Source: Thalassolituus maritimus
GTDB taxonomy: Bacteria; Pseudomonadota; Gammaproteobacteria; Pseudomonadales; Oceanobacteraceae
DNA length: 64,000 nt
NCBI RefSeq assembly: GCF_900156675.1
Contig: NZ_FTOH01000005.1
Coordinates: forward strand, 279,676 to 343,675
Direction of reading: 5' to 3'
In this document: in pieces, positions 16,396 to 25,317 of the stretch
Layout of the letters: each line of letters opens with the position of its first letter
Position numbering within the stretch: the first letter of the stretch is position 1
Program-made: the position numbers and the translations under genes
Notes under the pieces: generated by a model
What the model saw: only the letters and a program-made list of their open reading frames with translations
What the model was told of the DNA's origin: nothing
Databases searched by the model: none

Positions 16396-18030
16396 TTAAT
16401 TTCCAGAGTGAAGGGCGGCGATCATATCGGTTGCTGCCCGCTCATCGCCTGCCGACCAGTTTCTCAGGTACGAAAGGTCTTCTGAAAAATCAGCCAATCC
16501 GATCGACGATGTCACAGGCTTAACAGGCTGAGATTCGATGTATCGATATTCACCACGCTTCAGTTTCAATGCTTTCAGACAAGCGGAGTCATAACGTGGG
16601 CTATCAACACGGTTAACCACCCACCACTCGGCTTGCAAGTGGTCATGGGTAATGTCGAGTAAGACAAACCCGCGATAATAAAAATCGATAAATTCCAGAT
16701 GAGGCATCACCTGCATTAACGAAGAGCCCGCTAACGCAGCCGTTGTTTTATTACTGATTCCCGGCGATGTCACCGCGGGTGTGACTAATTCGAAGCCTAT
16801 CGGAGTGTCGATTGAAGTGAATGGGTCATCATTCAGTGTCATAGCCCAACCTGAGTGAATATCGCCGGTCAGCACACCAAAATTTTCTACATTGTGCCGG
16901 CGAATACAATCGAATAAGCGACGACGTGCCGCAGGATAACCATCCCACTGATCGTAATTAAATGGCTGCTCCGCCAGTCCGAATTGCGCCATCATCACTT
17001 GCTGACCAAGCAGCTTCCAGGTGACCCCCTCCTGCTGTGCTGAAGCCAATCGGGTCTCCAGCCAGGCTTCCTGCTCTGCGCCAAGTAAGGTTCTTTCCTC
17101 CGCATTGATTGCGTCGGGGGTTTCCGCCGGTGCATCCCGTCCTGCAAGGCGGGTGTCCAGCACCGAGAGATCCAGAAGGTTACCGAAGCGGTATCCGCGA
17201 TACAGAGCCAGTCGGCCGGTGTGGCTGATTTCGCGAACCGGCATCCATTCGTAATAAGCCTGTACCGCTGCACTTAAGCGCTGCCCCCACTCACCCTGTA
17301 TTAACGAGTGATTAGCAGCACCGCCCTGCCACGCATTATTCGCTACTTCATGATCGTCCCAGATGGCAATAAAAGCATGCTGGCGGTGCACTGCCTGAAG
17401 ATCTTTATCCGCCTTATAACAGGCATGCCGGGCCCGGTAATCTTCCAGCGACACGGTTTCGCCCAAAGGCTCATTTACCCGACCGGATGCCAGCGACTCT
17501 TCAATATTGGCGTATTCGTAGATGTAGTCGCCCAGATGAAGTACGACGTCGAGGTCATGACGATGTGACAGTTCGCGATATACATTGAAATAGCCTGCGG
17601 CGTAATTTGAACAGGAGGTAAAGGCAAGCCTGAGGTGATCGACGTTCCCTTCTGGCAGGGTCCGGAATCGACCGGTATCAGACCAGTGCCCGCGGGCGTA
17701 AAACGCATAGAAGTAGGTTTTGCCCGGGAGCAAACCACGAACATCATGTTTAACAGTAAAGTCCCGCTCTGCTGAAGCCAGCCCCTCTCCTGAGGCAACA
17801 ATACCCTGAAGAGAGCGATCGGTTGCTACTACCCACCGATATGGCACAAGATCCCGGTCGCCGTCAGGGCTGATTCGCGTCCAGAGAATAATAGCGTCGG
17901 TCAGAGGGTCACCACTGGCAATGCCGTGGCGAAAAGGAAATCCAGCCTGTTTTCTCTGATCTTTACCGCCGGGGAACAGAAAACCACTGGCGAGACTATC
18001 AATCAGAAACTCCCTGCGAGACAGAGGCAT
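16396..18030 (-). CDS. phoD: PhoD-family alkaline phosphatase/phosphodiesterase, Tat-exported
   Basis: A 544-residue metallophosphoesterase. MPLSRREFLIDSL is a twin-arginine signal, so the folded enzyme goes to the periplasm. PhoD landmarks are the N-terminal fibronectin-like domain ending RFRTLPEG, then LHLGDYIYEY (about 164-173), WDDHEVANNAW (about 223-233) and TGDIHSGWAM (about 377-386), which carry iron/calcium ligands. Known members release phosphate from phosphodiesters and monoesters. It lies between two paralogous hydrolases that run the other way; no Pho box was recognised by eye. Confidence 0.9.
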   Translation of the reverse strand: MPLSRREFLIDSLASGFLFPGGKDQRKQAGFPFRHGIASGDPLTDAIILWTRISPDGDRDLVPYRWVVATDRSLQGIVASGEGLASAERDFTVKHDVRGLLPGKTYFYAFYARGHWSDTGRFRTLPEGNVDHLRLAFTSCSNYAAGYFNVYRELSHRHDLDVVLHLGDYIYEYANIEESLASGRVNEPLGETVSLEDYRARHACYKADKDLQAVHRQHAFIAIWDDHEVANNAWQGGAANHSLIQGEWGQRLSAAVQAYYEWMPVREISHTGRLALYRGYRFGNLLDLSVLDTRLAGRDAPAETPDAINAEERTLLGAEQEAWLETRLASAQQEGVTWKLLGQQVMMAQFGLAEQPFNYDQWDGYPAARRRLFDCIRRHNVENFGVLTGDIHSGWAMTLNDDPFTSIDTPIGFELVTPAVTSPGISNKTTAALAGSSLMQVMPHLEFIDFYYRGFVLLDITHDHLQAEWWVVNRVDSPRYDSACLKALKLKRGEYRYIESQPVKPVTSSIGLADFSEDLSYLRNWSAGDERAATDMIAALHSGN

Positions 18031-18206
18031 ATCGTCGGCTCATTCTGTGACTGACGCGCACAGTAAACCCTCTGCAAATGACAGTCAGATGGCCCCCATC
18101 TGACAAAACGATGACAATTTCGCAGTCAATGCTGTCGCTATTCAACCTACCGGTCACACCAAGAGACGGGCATTCTTCTGCAGAACAGAAAATAAAGGAA
18201 AGCAGC

Positions 18207-19094
18207 ATGTCATTGATGCGTTACCTGGGCCTGACGAAACTGAGTACAGCAGAGCTGGCCGAGATCTATACCAACGATAACTCCCGATTCTTCCATTACC
18301 GTGGTGACAATATTCACTACCGGGTTGAGGGCAGTCAGGACGAAAACGCACCAGTCCTCATCATGCTGCATGGCATCATGGCCTCGCTCCAGACCTGGGA
18401 TGGCTGGGTTGAACACCTGAAGGGGAAGTACCGGATTGTTCGCCTTGATGTGCCTGGCTTCGGCCTCAGCGGTGCTATCAGTGACGGTGATACCTCCATC
18501 GAAGGAATTGTCGACCGTATCAATGCGCTGCTGGAGCACCTGAAGCTGGAGAAGGCTGTACTGGTAGGAAACTCGCTAGGTGGCTATATCTCCTGGAGCT
18601 TCGCGGCAGAGCACCCTGAAAAAGTTCAGGCGCTCGTACTTCTGGATGCAGCGGGCTACCCGATGCAGCTTCCTCTGATCATGAAGCTTTTCACAACGCC
18701 CTACCTTCGCCACCTGGTGCGGGTAGCAACGCCTCAGTTTGTTGTCAGATACATTCTCGGCGAGGTTTACGGGGACAAGCGACGCATAGCGGAAGAAAAA
18801 ATCCCGTGTTATCAGGATATGATGCTGCACAAAGGCAATCCGTTATCGCTGCTGAAAATCTTTGAGGAGCTCGACAATATGACGCCTGAGAGAGTTTCTG
18901 ACGTAACCGCCCCCACTCTGATTCAGTGGGGTGAGAAAGACATCTGGATCACGCCGAAGAACGCGCCACTGTTTCATCGGGACATCAAAGGGTCAGAATT
19001 GATTACTTACCCTGGTGTCGGTCATGTACCGATGGAAGAAATTCCGGAACAGTCTGTGAAAGACGCCGAAGAGTTTCTGTCACGCGTTCTCTGA
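18207..19094 (+). CDS. alpha/beta hydrolase (second of a paralogous pair)
   Basis: A 295-residue serine hydrolase with elbow GNSLGG, acid Asp in WGEKDIWITP and His in GVGHVPMEEIPEQSVKDAEE. The C-terminal block HxPMEEIPExSVKDAxEFL is shared almost word for word with the gene at 15492, so they are paralogs. AAAGGAA lies 7 bases before the ATG at 18207; the upstream open frame has no such site and reads into the phosphatase promoter region. Substrate unknown. Confidence 0.85.
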   Translation: MSLMRYLGLTKLSTAELAEIYTNDNSRFFHYRGDNIHYRVEGSQDENAPVLIMLHGIMASLQTWDGWVEHLKGKYRIVRLDVPGFGLSGAISDGDTSIEGIVDRINALLEHLKLEKAVLVGNSLGGYISWSFAAEHPEKVQALVLLDAAGYPMQLPLIMKLFTTPYLRHLVRVATPQFVVRYILGEVYGDKRRIAEEKIPCYQDMMLHKGNPLSLLKIFEELDNMTPERVSDVTAPTLIQWGEKDIWITPKNAPLFHRDIKGSELITYPGVGHVPMEEIPEQSVKDAEEFLSRVL

Positions 19095-19102
19095 ATCTGC
19101 GA

Positions 19103-19137
19103 CGGCCGCCTCATCAATACAAAGATGAGGCTGGCCG
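19103..19137. other. hairpin after the hydrolase gene; rest of 19095-19315 featureless
   Basis: GCCTCATC and GATGAGGC pair perfectly across an 8-base loop, extended by CGGCC/GGCCG with one bulged base. It lies 9 bases after the stop but lacks a T tract, so it may protect the 3' end or support factor-dependent termination. I see nothing else down to the next gene. Confidence 0.5.
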
Positions 19138-19315
19138 AAGACAGACAGGATGAATAAAGCGGAATCAGATAAGCGATGCATGGTGCTGGCCCTCAATTAA
19201 CGATATTCACAGTTAACCGTGTGTCAGCACCAAACAGAAACAGATATTAACTACTGGCCCGATAGCAAATTCTGATCAAGGCTTCTTAGTTATTTTTGCT
19301 TATTCCTGGCTACTC

Positions 19316-19738
19316 TTAGCTACTTTTTACCGGTCCAACAAAATAGTGAGCCAACCGGTTGCCGGCAATCAGCGCACCAACAAAAATAAGTACACTCTCA
19401 TTACCAGACAATACGTCCACAAGCGCTGGCCCCGGGCATAGCCCGACCAGTCCCCAACCTGTTCCAAACATAACGGCACCAGTAATCAGTCGACGATCAA
19501 CTTCCTGCAGGCTTGGCAGGTGAAAACTCGAAGCGAACAGAGGTTTATTCCGGGATTTGCTTAATTGAAAGACGATGAAGAAGGTCACCACTGCGGCGCC
19601 CATCACTGCGATTAATTCCGGCTGCCAGCTCCCGAATACATCCAGAAATGCCCGGACTTTCTGTGGATCATTCATGCCTGAAACCAGCAGGCCAAGTCCA
19701 AAAAGGAGGCCACTCAGGAAAGGGGTAAAATACTTCAT
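19316..19738 (-). CDS. YeeE/YedE half-transporter, DUF6691-type subunit
   Basis: A 140-residue protein with four membrane segments. GLLFGLGLLVSGMNDPQKVRAFLDVFG at the N-terminus and GTGWGLVGLCPGPALV in the second half are the two repeats of this family; the single Cys in LCPGP corresponds to the conserved Cys of YeeE pores. ATG at 19738 overlaps the upstream stop by 4 bases. Full-length YeeE imports thiosulfate; the split pair is thought to move a sulfur species (inference). Confidence 0.85.
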   Translation of the reverse strand: MKYFTPFLSGLLFGLGLLVSGMNDPQKVRAFLDVFGSWQPELIAVMGAAVVTFFIVFQLSKSRNKPLFASSFHLPSLQEVDRRLITGAVMFGTGWGLVGLCPGPALVDVLSGNESVLIFVGALIAGNRLAHYFVGPVKSS

Positions 19739-20145
19739 AGACTCAGCCCCACTGCATTCATCATGGCGACGGTCACAATACCGGCTGCGATAAAGGTCAG
19801 TGTCGCGACGAATGAGCGGAACGAAAGCCGGCCCATGCCGCACACTCCATGACCACTGGTACAGCCATTGCCAATATAGGTACCAAACCCCACAAGGAGC
19901 CCCGCAGCAATCAGAAGCCCAGTGTTGTCAGTAATGTTTATCGGAGTTGAATAACCTATCGCCTGCATCACCGGCCAGGCAGCCAATAGCCCGACCAGAA
20001 ACGCAAGCGCCCAATGGCGCCCTGAATCCATAACCAGAAACAAACTGGAAAGTACCCCGGTCATACCACTGATGCGGCCGATACCCACCCAGAGCAAAGA
20101 CGCGGCGGCACCGATCAGAAAGCCACCGCCAATTTCATCCCACAT
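19735..20145 (-). CDS. YeeE/YedE half-transporter, first subunit
   Basis: A 136-residue membrane protein carrying IGNGCTSGHGVCGMGRLS (about 89-106), the cysteine-containing signature of YeeE/YedE. GGGAGG lies 5 bases before the ATG at 20145; a TTG 12 bases further out is less likely. It forms a two-gene operon with the following subunit and together they equal one full YeeE-type protein. No sulfurtransferase or ArsR regulator is adjacent, though those commonly accompany the pair. Confidence 0.85.
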   Translation of the reverse strand: MWDEIGGGFLIGAAASLLWVGIGRISGMTGVLSSLFLVMDSGRHWALAFLVGLLAAWPVMQAIGYSTPINITDNTGLLIAAGLLVGFGTYIGNGCTSGHGVCGMGRLSFRSFVATLTFIAAGIVTVAMMNAVGLSL

Positions 20146-20269
20146 TCTGCCTCCCAAGGCCCAGAATAAAAGCGACTTAGTTTACCTGAGCCCAGGATAT
20201 CTGTCCGGTTCTGTTAGCCTTGTTATACTCCTATACTACTAAGCGAATACCCAGAAACAGGAAATAACG

Positions 20270-21634
20270 ATGTCTGCAGTACTGATGCATAGCCAGGAGG
20301 GTACGCCCCTTCACCTGATCGAGAAAGAGTACTACGCCAACTGGCTCGATAGTCAGCCGGAACACGTCAAACAATGGCTTCTGCATTCGGGCTATGCTGG
20401 CTCCGGCCACACCATCATTCCAGCAACAGACGGAAGCATTGATAGCGTTTTGTGCGTGGTTGAATCTACCGAAGATTTCTTCGTCTGTGGCAACCTTTCC
20501 AGTGCATTGCCAGCTGGAACATACACTCCCGTTTCTGACCTTTCCGATGAAAGCCTGCTGGCTCTTGCCTTCGGCTGGGGCGTCGGTGCCTACCGCTTCG
20601 ATCGCTATACAGAGAAGCCTGCTATCACCGCAAAACTGGCTTTGAATAACGAAGCCATTATTGAAGAAGCACGCCGTCTAACAGAAGGCACCAAACGCGT
20701 TCGCGACCTGATCAATACACCTGCGTCTGACATGATGCCGCAGAACATATCATCAGCAGTTCATTCAATGGCCGATGAATTCGACGCAAAAGTCCGGGAT
20801 ATCGTGGGTTCAGAACTGCTTGAACAGAACTACCCTATGATCCATGCGGTAGGCCGCGCAAGCGAGCATGACCCTCGCCTGATTGATATGACCTGGGGAG
20901 ATCCAGACCACCCTAAGGTCACGTTAGTAGGTAAAGGTATCTGCTTCGACAGTGGCGGTCTGAATATGAAACCTGGCGACTCCATGCGTCTTATGAAGAA
21001 AGACATGGGTGGTGCAGCCCACACGATTGGTCTGGCCTACCTGATCATGGCCAATAAGCTACCAGTGCGCCTGCGTCTGCTTATCCCCGCCGCTGAGAAC
21101 GCAGTCAGTGGCAATGCTTTCAGACCCGGCGATGTTATTCCGACTCGCAAAGGTTTGACCGTCGAGATCGACAACACTGACGCAGAGGGCCGCCTGGTAC
21201 TGTGTGACGCATTGTTCGAAGGTGCCAGCGAAAAGCCTGACCTGATGATCGACTTTGCAACACTGACCGGCGCATGCCGTGTTGCGCTCGGGACCGATTT
21301 GCCCGGCTTTTTCACCAATCAGAAGCAGCTGGCTGGCGACCTTATGCAGGCCGGTGAAAAAGTATCAGACCCTGTCTGGAACCTGCCATTATTCCGTATG
21401 TACAAAGAAGCCCTGCACAGCGAAGTTGCCGATATGGTCAACTCTGTTCCCGGCCCATTCGGGGGAGCAATCACAGCCGCGCTGTATCTGGAAGCATTCG
21501 TCGAAGAAACTCCATGGGTGCATTTCGACGTTATGGCCTGGAATCGCCGAGCACTCCGTGGGAAACCTGTCGGTGGTGAAGCTATGGGCATGAGAGCCAT
21601 GTTCGAATATCTGCGTCAGCGCTATCCGAACTAA
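20270..21634 (+). CDS. M17 leucyl aminopeptidase, PepB-like
   Basis: A 454-residue cytoplasmic metallopeptidase. The signature NTDAEGRLVLCDAL (about 302-315) provides two-metal ligands, and VGKGICFDSGGLNMKPGDSMRLMKKDMGGA contains the catalytic Lys and Asp ligands. The shorter N-terminal domain resembles PepB-type rather than PepA enzymes, so a role in peptide turnover is more likely than DNA binding. AGGAA precedes the ATG at 20270. A strong hairpin terminator follows. Confidence 0.92.
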   Translation: MSAVLMHSQEGTPLHLIEKEYYANWLDSQPEHVKQWLLHSGYAGSGHTIIPATDGSIDSVLCVVESTEDFFVCGNLSSALPAGTYTPVSDLSDESLLALAFGWGVGAYRFDRYTEKPAITAKLALNNEAIIEEARRLTEGTKRVRDLINTPASDMMPQNISSAVHSMADEFDAKVRDIVGSELLEQNYPMIHAVGRASEHDPRLIDMTWGDPDHPKVTLVGKGICFDSGGLNMKPGDSMRLMKKDMGGAAHTIGLAYLIMANKLPVRLRLLIPAAENAVSGNAFRPGDVIPTRKGLTVEIDNTDAEGRLVLCDALFEGASEKPDLMIDFATLTGACRVALGTDLPGFFTNQKQLAGDLMQAGEKVSDPVWNLPLFRMYKEALHSEVADMVNSVPGPFGGAITAALYLEAFVEETPWVHFDVMAWNRRALRGKPVGGEAMGMRAMFEYLRQRYPN

Positions 21635-21648
21635 GTAAATGAGAAATA

Positions 21649-21681
21649 AAAAAGCCCGACTGCAAAACAGCCGGGCTTTTT
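21649..21681. terminator. bidirectional terminator between convergent genes
   Basis: AAAAAGCCCG-CTG pairs with CAG-CGGGCTTTTT (one mismatch) with T runs on both strands. It serves the aminopeptidase and the convergent unknown gene at 21700. Confidence 0.88.
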
Positions 21682-21699
21682 CAGGAGTTCACAACGTTA

Positions 21700-22566
21700 T
21701 CAGGCAGTCTTACTGTCAGATTCTTTGTTGTAAATATCGTCTACGGTCACCTCAATGTTCTCAGGTTTGTGGTTAACCACAGCCGAACTTGCCTGTTTCT
21801 GGGTCTTGCGTGTTCCCTTCTTAAAGAGGGTGCGACGCGCATCCAGAATAACCCGACCAAACGAACCCCAGTCCAGAGAACCAACACAGGCCATTTCATC
21901 GCCTTTATGCCAGCTTGGGTTACGGCTTTCAAAGAAAGCGATCTTAGGCACAGCACGCTCTTTGTCAGTGATCGGTGTTACGAAGTCTGACAGTGTACAG
22001 GCGTCCTCACCGAAGTCCAGAAGGCCCGTTTCACGATTGAGTGCGCCCGGGAAGATGTTATCCGCAGCAGTAAAAGCAACATTCTTCAGGTGCGGATCAT
22101 CACCGTCAATGTTCGGGTAATACTTGTAGAAGTTGTTTGCCAGAATCAGGTAGGTACGGTAGCCCATAGAAATCAGGAACCAGTACATCGGCAGAGTCGG
22201 ATGACGGAGACGCTCTGAAAGCAACCAGCGGAAAAATGACTGAGGGAATGCAGAATGCCCCCAGTATTCTTTTGCCATCACAGTATCACCGCTGAAGAGA
22301 ATTCGGACTGGCTTGCCGTCGACTTCAATGGTGCGGGCAACACCCGTCGAGAAACCCACGACCTTGCCGTCGGTTTTGCGCTTAGCAATGTGAGCACCGG
22401 TTTTATTCGAGAAGTCTTCCAGGAACTGTTCAAACGGCGTGTTCTGGTAGTACACCTTAAACAGTTCGTACATTCCCAGACACTCGTCGAGAGTAATGTC
22501 TTCACGCTTTTTGAAGCGCATTTTGATCGGAGGCAGTTTCTTCTGCGCTGCTTTGTTCGCTGACAT
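21700..22566 (-). CDS. conserved protein of unknown function, possibly GNAT-like
   Basis: A 288-residue soluble protein that I cannot place by name. Residues about 62-110 (VGFSTGVARTIEVDG then FSGDTVMAKEYWGHSAF) have the rhythm of a GNAT acyltransferase core, a strand followed by the acyl-CoA loop, but the R/Q-x-x-G-x-G/A motif is not clear. LPMYWFLISMGYRTYLILANNFYKYYPN is aromatic-rich. The C-terminus is basic then acidic (KKGTRKTQKQ then EVTVDDIYNKESDSKTA). It is monocistronic with a long leader region upstream and shares a terminator with the aminopeptidase gene. Confidence 0.7.
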   Translation of the reverse strand: MSANKAAQKKLPPIKMRFKKREDITLDECLGMYELFKVYYQNTPFEQFLEDFSNKTGAHIAKRKTDGKVVGFSTGVARTIEVDGKPVRILFSGDTVMAKEYWGHSAFPQSFFRWLLSERLRHPTLPMYWFLISMGYRTYLILANNFYKYYPNIDGDDPHLKNVAFTAADNIFPGALNRETGLLDFGEDACTLSDFVTPITDKERAVPKIAFFESRNPSWHKGDEMACVGSLDWGSFGRVILDARRTLFKKGTRKTQKQASSAVVNHKPENIEVTVDDIYNKESDSKTA

Positions 22567-22935
22567 AGTGAGAACTCCTGTCCCTTTTCATAGGGCTCAT
22601 TTATTTTATTGTTCAAGCAGTGTCAGAAAGGTGGCAAAAGGGAGGTGTCCCAATGCGACAAAAAATAATAAGAGAGTCAGAAACACCACCACGGGAATCG
22701 CCATCAATGGCGCGCAGACGTAGTGTGAATTATGTTCTTATTATTTTTATTATCGGGGCAGTGCCCCACCATCTGACGTCATCACTGTGATGACAAGAAA
22801 ATAAACAACCGTTAAGTAAACTAAAATTTGTCTATTAACTGACTGAGGAGTTTACGCCTTTTCAGGCCATAGCCAATGGGTAAAACGAGCCACAGAAACA
22901 ATGGCCCGTTTTGTTACATAATGTAGTGACTTTAG
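22567..22935. other. 369-base intergenic region with palindromes
   Basis: No gene is seen. It is A+T-rich and holds GTCATCAC-T-GTGATGAC (22778-22794, perfect) and GGGGCA-G-TGCCCC (22755-22767, perfect), both in the leader of the unknown gene at 21700, and a terminator-like stem AAAACGAGCCA/TGGCCCGTTTT (22882-22912) just after the carbonic anhydrase stop. The first palindrome is a good operator candidate. Confidence 0.55.
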
Positions 22936-23601
22936 TCACTTAATTTCAGCAATCTCTTTCTGGTATCGAGACTCGAAATTTTCGAAGGAAGTACCGGTCT
23001 CTACTGAACAACGGATGCCACCAGTCTCGATATTGTACACCCAACCGTGAATCTCTACCTTACCTGTGGCAAGTTTGGCAGCGACAACGGGATGTGTACG
23101 CAGATGCTGAACCTGCTGAAGAACGTTCTCTTCAATGGCTTCATTCAAGTGCTCATGGCCAAGACACGCGCCACTTTCAATGCCGTTTCGCTCGCGCACA
23201 ATCTCCATCGCCGAGCGACAATGCCCCAACCACTCTTTAACGTGAGGTAGACCATTCAGGCCATCCATGTCCAGAGCACCTTTCACCGCACCACAGTCTG
23301 TATGGCCACACACAATAATATGGCGTACACCCAACACAGCAACTGCATACTCGATAGAGGCCGTCATACCGCCCGTTTCGTTAGAGTGTGGAGGAATGAT
23401 GTTACCGGCATTACGACAGATAAACAGGTCACCCGGATCGGACCCTGTCAGCAGATTAGGATCAATACGCGAGTCCGAACAAGTGATGAAGAGGAACTCG
23501 GGGCTTTGCCCACCCGCGAGGGTACCAAACAGGTCTTTCCGCTCTGGATAAACATTCTTACGGAAGTTGAGCACACCATTGATAACGTCTTTCACTGTCA
23601 T
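22936..23601 (-). CDS. can: beta-class carbonic anhydrase
   Basis: A 221-residue cytoplasmic zinc enzyme that hydrates CO2 to bicarbonate. The zinc and catalytic residues are C41-x-D43-x-R45 (ITCSDSRIDP) and H-x-x-C in CGHTDCGAVKG near residue 100. Length is that of plant-type bacterial enzymes. It is divergent from a LysR regulator of the CbbR/CmpR type, which suggests CO2- or bicarbonate-responsive control; this link is inferred from layout. Confidence 0.95.
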   Translation of the reverse strand: MTVKDVINGVLNFRKNVYPERKDLFGTLAGGQSPEFLFITCSDSRIDPNLLTGSDPGDLFICRNAGNIIPPHSNETGGMTASIEYAVAVLGVRHIIVCGHTDCGAVKGALDMDGLNGLPHVKEWLGHCRSAMEIVRERNGIESGACLGHEHLNEAIEENVLQQVQHLRTHPVVAAKLATGKVEIHGWVYNIETGGIRCSVETGTSFENFESRYQKEIAEIK

Positions 23602-23743
23602 TCCTCTTCTTCAGGGTTGCGTAGCCTAAATGATTTAGCCACATCACAACATAGCCCAAACAAGCTGCTCTGCTGCATCTGTCGCCAGAGCAACATTATA
23701 AGTCCGTACAACAAAATCAAAACTGATATATTTAATACCATCC

Positions 23744-23759
23744 ATAAGCTGAATCTTAT
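23744..23759. promoter_or_regulatory. LysR-type half-site before its own gene
   Basis: ATAAG-CTGAAT-CTTAT is a perfect 5-bp inverted repeat separated by six bases, ending 11 bases before the LysR start, with the T-N11-A spacing of LysR sites. It could be the autoregulatory site and may also act on the divergent carbonic anhydrase gene. Confidence 0.4.
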
Positions 23760-23770
23760 AGAGAAACCTG

Positions 23771-24739
23771 ATGCCGCTCACCATCCAGAAACTTGCCAGT
23801 CGCCTGACATTCCGCCAGCTCCAGGTATACAAAGCCGTCTATGAACTGCGCAGTTACAGCCAGGCAGGCGACCTGCTCGGTCTGACCCAGCCGGCGGTGA
23901 GCAGTCAGGTACGACAGCTTGAGCAAGCGTTGGGCACATCGCTGTTCGAATACATAGGCCGCAAGCTTTACACCACAGCGGCTGGCGAGCGTATGTACGA
24001 TGCAGTGAAAGGCATCTTCGCAGAGATCCTCGATCTGCAAACAGAGCTTGCAGCTCTGGAAGGCCGGGTCGCCGGCGAATTGCGCATTACCGCAGTAAAT
24101 ACTGCGCAATACGTTGTGCCATACCTCATGCGTCCCTTTCTCGATAAAAACCCTGACGTGCGGATCAGTGTACGGGTGGTTAACAGAGCAACAGCAATCG
24201 AGCGCTTAAGTGATAACGTCGACGACCTTGTCATTATGGGAATGGTGCCAGATGGCAAAGGGTTAATCTCGATCCCCTTCCTCGATAACGAACTGGTAGC
24301 AGTCGCACCGGCAGAGCACCCATTGCTCAGCCAACCAACCGTCAGTGCCGAAGAGTTCCTCAACAGCCGATTACTTATGCGGGAAGCAGGCTCAGGTAGC
24401 CGGCTCGCACTTGAAGTTCACTGCCATGAAACCCGACTGAAGATACCTGAGGCTATGATTCTGGGCTCAAACGATGCGATTAAGCATGCCGTCATTGCCG
24501 GTCTTGGCGTTGCGGTTTTGCCTAAGCTGAGTATATTGCCCGAGCTTGAGTTGGGTACCTTACAGATTCTGCCCATCGAGCACTTTCCGCTGCGCCGAAG
24601 CTGGTGTCTTGTGCACCCCGCAAATAAAAGTCTGACGCCAGCAGCACGGGCATTTGTTGAGTATATTCAGAAAAACGCCGGAGAATTCAGCCGGCAGTTC
24701 GATAAACAGAGCCACTACTTTCCACACGAGGATTTCTAA
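23771..24739 (+). CDS. LysR-family regulator, CbbR/CmpR-like
   Basis: A 322-residue LysR regulator. The winged helix is at residues 13-72 (LTFRQLQVYKAVYELRSYSQAGDLLGLTQPAVSSQVRQLEQALG), and the effector domain starts with VAGELRITAVNTAQYVVPYLMRPFL. Wording and length resemble CbbR/CmpR regulators of CO2 fixation and bicarbonate uptake, though no RuBisCO or bicarbonate transporter lies in the window. Divergent from carbonic anhydrase, its probable target. Its stop overlaps the convergent peroxiredoxin-like gene by 4 bases. Confidence 0.88.
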   Translation: MPLTIQKLASRLTFRQLQVYKAVYELRSYSQAGDLLGLTQPAVSSQVRQLEQALGTSLFEYIGRKLYTTAAGERMYDAVKGIFAEILDLQTELAALEGRVAGELRITAVNTAQYVVPYLMRPFLDKNPDVRISVRVVNRATAIERLSDNVDDLVIMGMVPDGKGLISIPFLDNELVAVAPAEHPLLSQPTVSAEEFLNSRLLMREAGSGSRLALEVHCHETRLKIPEAMILGSNDAIKHAVIAGLGVAVLPKLSILPELELGTLQILPIEHFPLRRSWCLVHPANKSLTPAARAFVEYIQKNAGEFSRQFDKQSHYFPHEDF

Positions 24740-25221
24740 GGCAATCGGAAGCCTTCGGCAGATTCAGGAATATGCCTCCAGATCAGTTTGCCATCCTCCA
24801 GTAGCAAGACGCCCGCACGCTGCCAGCGGGTGCCTGATGCGCTCCGGTTGCGGATGCCCTCTCGCCATAAGTGCATGACTCCCAATAGCGAGGGCAACCC
24901 CATAAAGTGAGACGCAGTACTGAAACCCAGGCCTGCCTGACCATAAAGGCGACGATCGGGATCATGATAGAAGGTCAGCCCCTCGGCGCCGCCTATGTCT
25001 TCCAGCCAAACGTCGCGTAACGCCTCATCGCCATGCGTAACGACAACCACATGAACCTCTGGGTTCTCTGCCGCCCAGCCACTCACGCGTTTGATATCCC
25101 GCTCAGCAAAAGGGCATCCGATATGCCGCACAAAAACAAGTAACGACCGTCCGGGAAACCGTATTTCAGGTGGAAGGTCTAAAAAGTCACCGAGACGCAA
25201 GTCATCACGCACCGCCTGCAT
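24736..25221 (-). CDS. AhpC/TSA-like (peroxiredoxin-like) protein, single Cys
   Basis: A thioredoxin-fold protein of about 161 residues. FPGRSLLVFVRHIGCPFAERDI places one cysteine at the peroxidatic position of PRXL2/AhpC-TSA proteins, and no second cysteine exists in the chain, so a 1-Cys mechanism or loss of activity is possible. The later part HDPDRRLYGQAGLG is typical of the family. Starts at ATG 25221 or TTG 25251/25275 are possible; the longest would begin inside the efpL terminator. Physiological substrate unknown. Confidence 0.75.
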   Translation of the reverse strand: MQAVRDDLRLGDFLDLPPEIRFPGRSLLVFVRHIGCPFAERDIKRVSGWAAENPEVHVVVVTHGDEALRDVWLEDIGGAEGLTFYHDPDRRLYGQAGLGFSTASHFMGLPSLLGVMHLWREGIRNRSASGTRWQRAGVLLLEDGKLIWRHIPESAEGFRLP

Positions 25222-25272
25222 TGGCGGCTTTTTAAGAAATATTGAAGCCAAAGTATGTCCACGTCTCAGATA

Positions 25273-25297
25273 CAAAAAAGCCCGGATAATCCGGGCT
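25273..25297 (-). terminator. rho-independent terminator of efpL
   Basis: On the minus strand AGCCCGG-ATTAT-CCGGGCT followed by a run of T, 20 bases after the efpL stop. Confidence 0.85.
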
Positions 25298-25317
25298 CAA
25301 TATGAAAGAAACTCAGA

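Noticed and set aside
23302..23844. Plus-strand frame of 180 codons over the carbonic anhydrase gene and into the LysR gene
   Set aside because: It runs antisense to the zinc-binding region and overlaps the LysR start in another frame; composition unlike a real protein.
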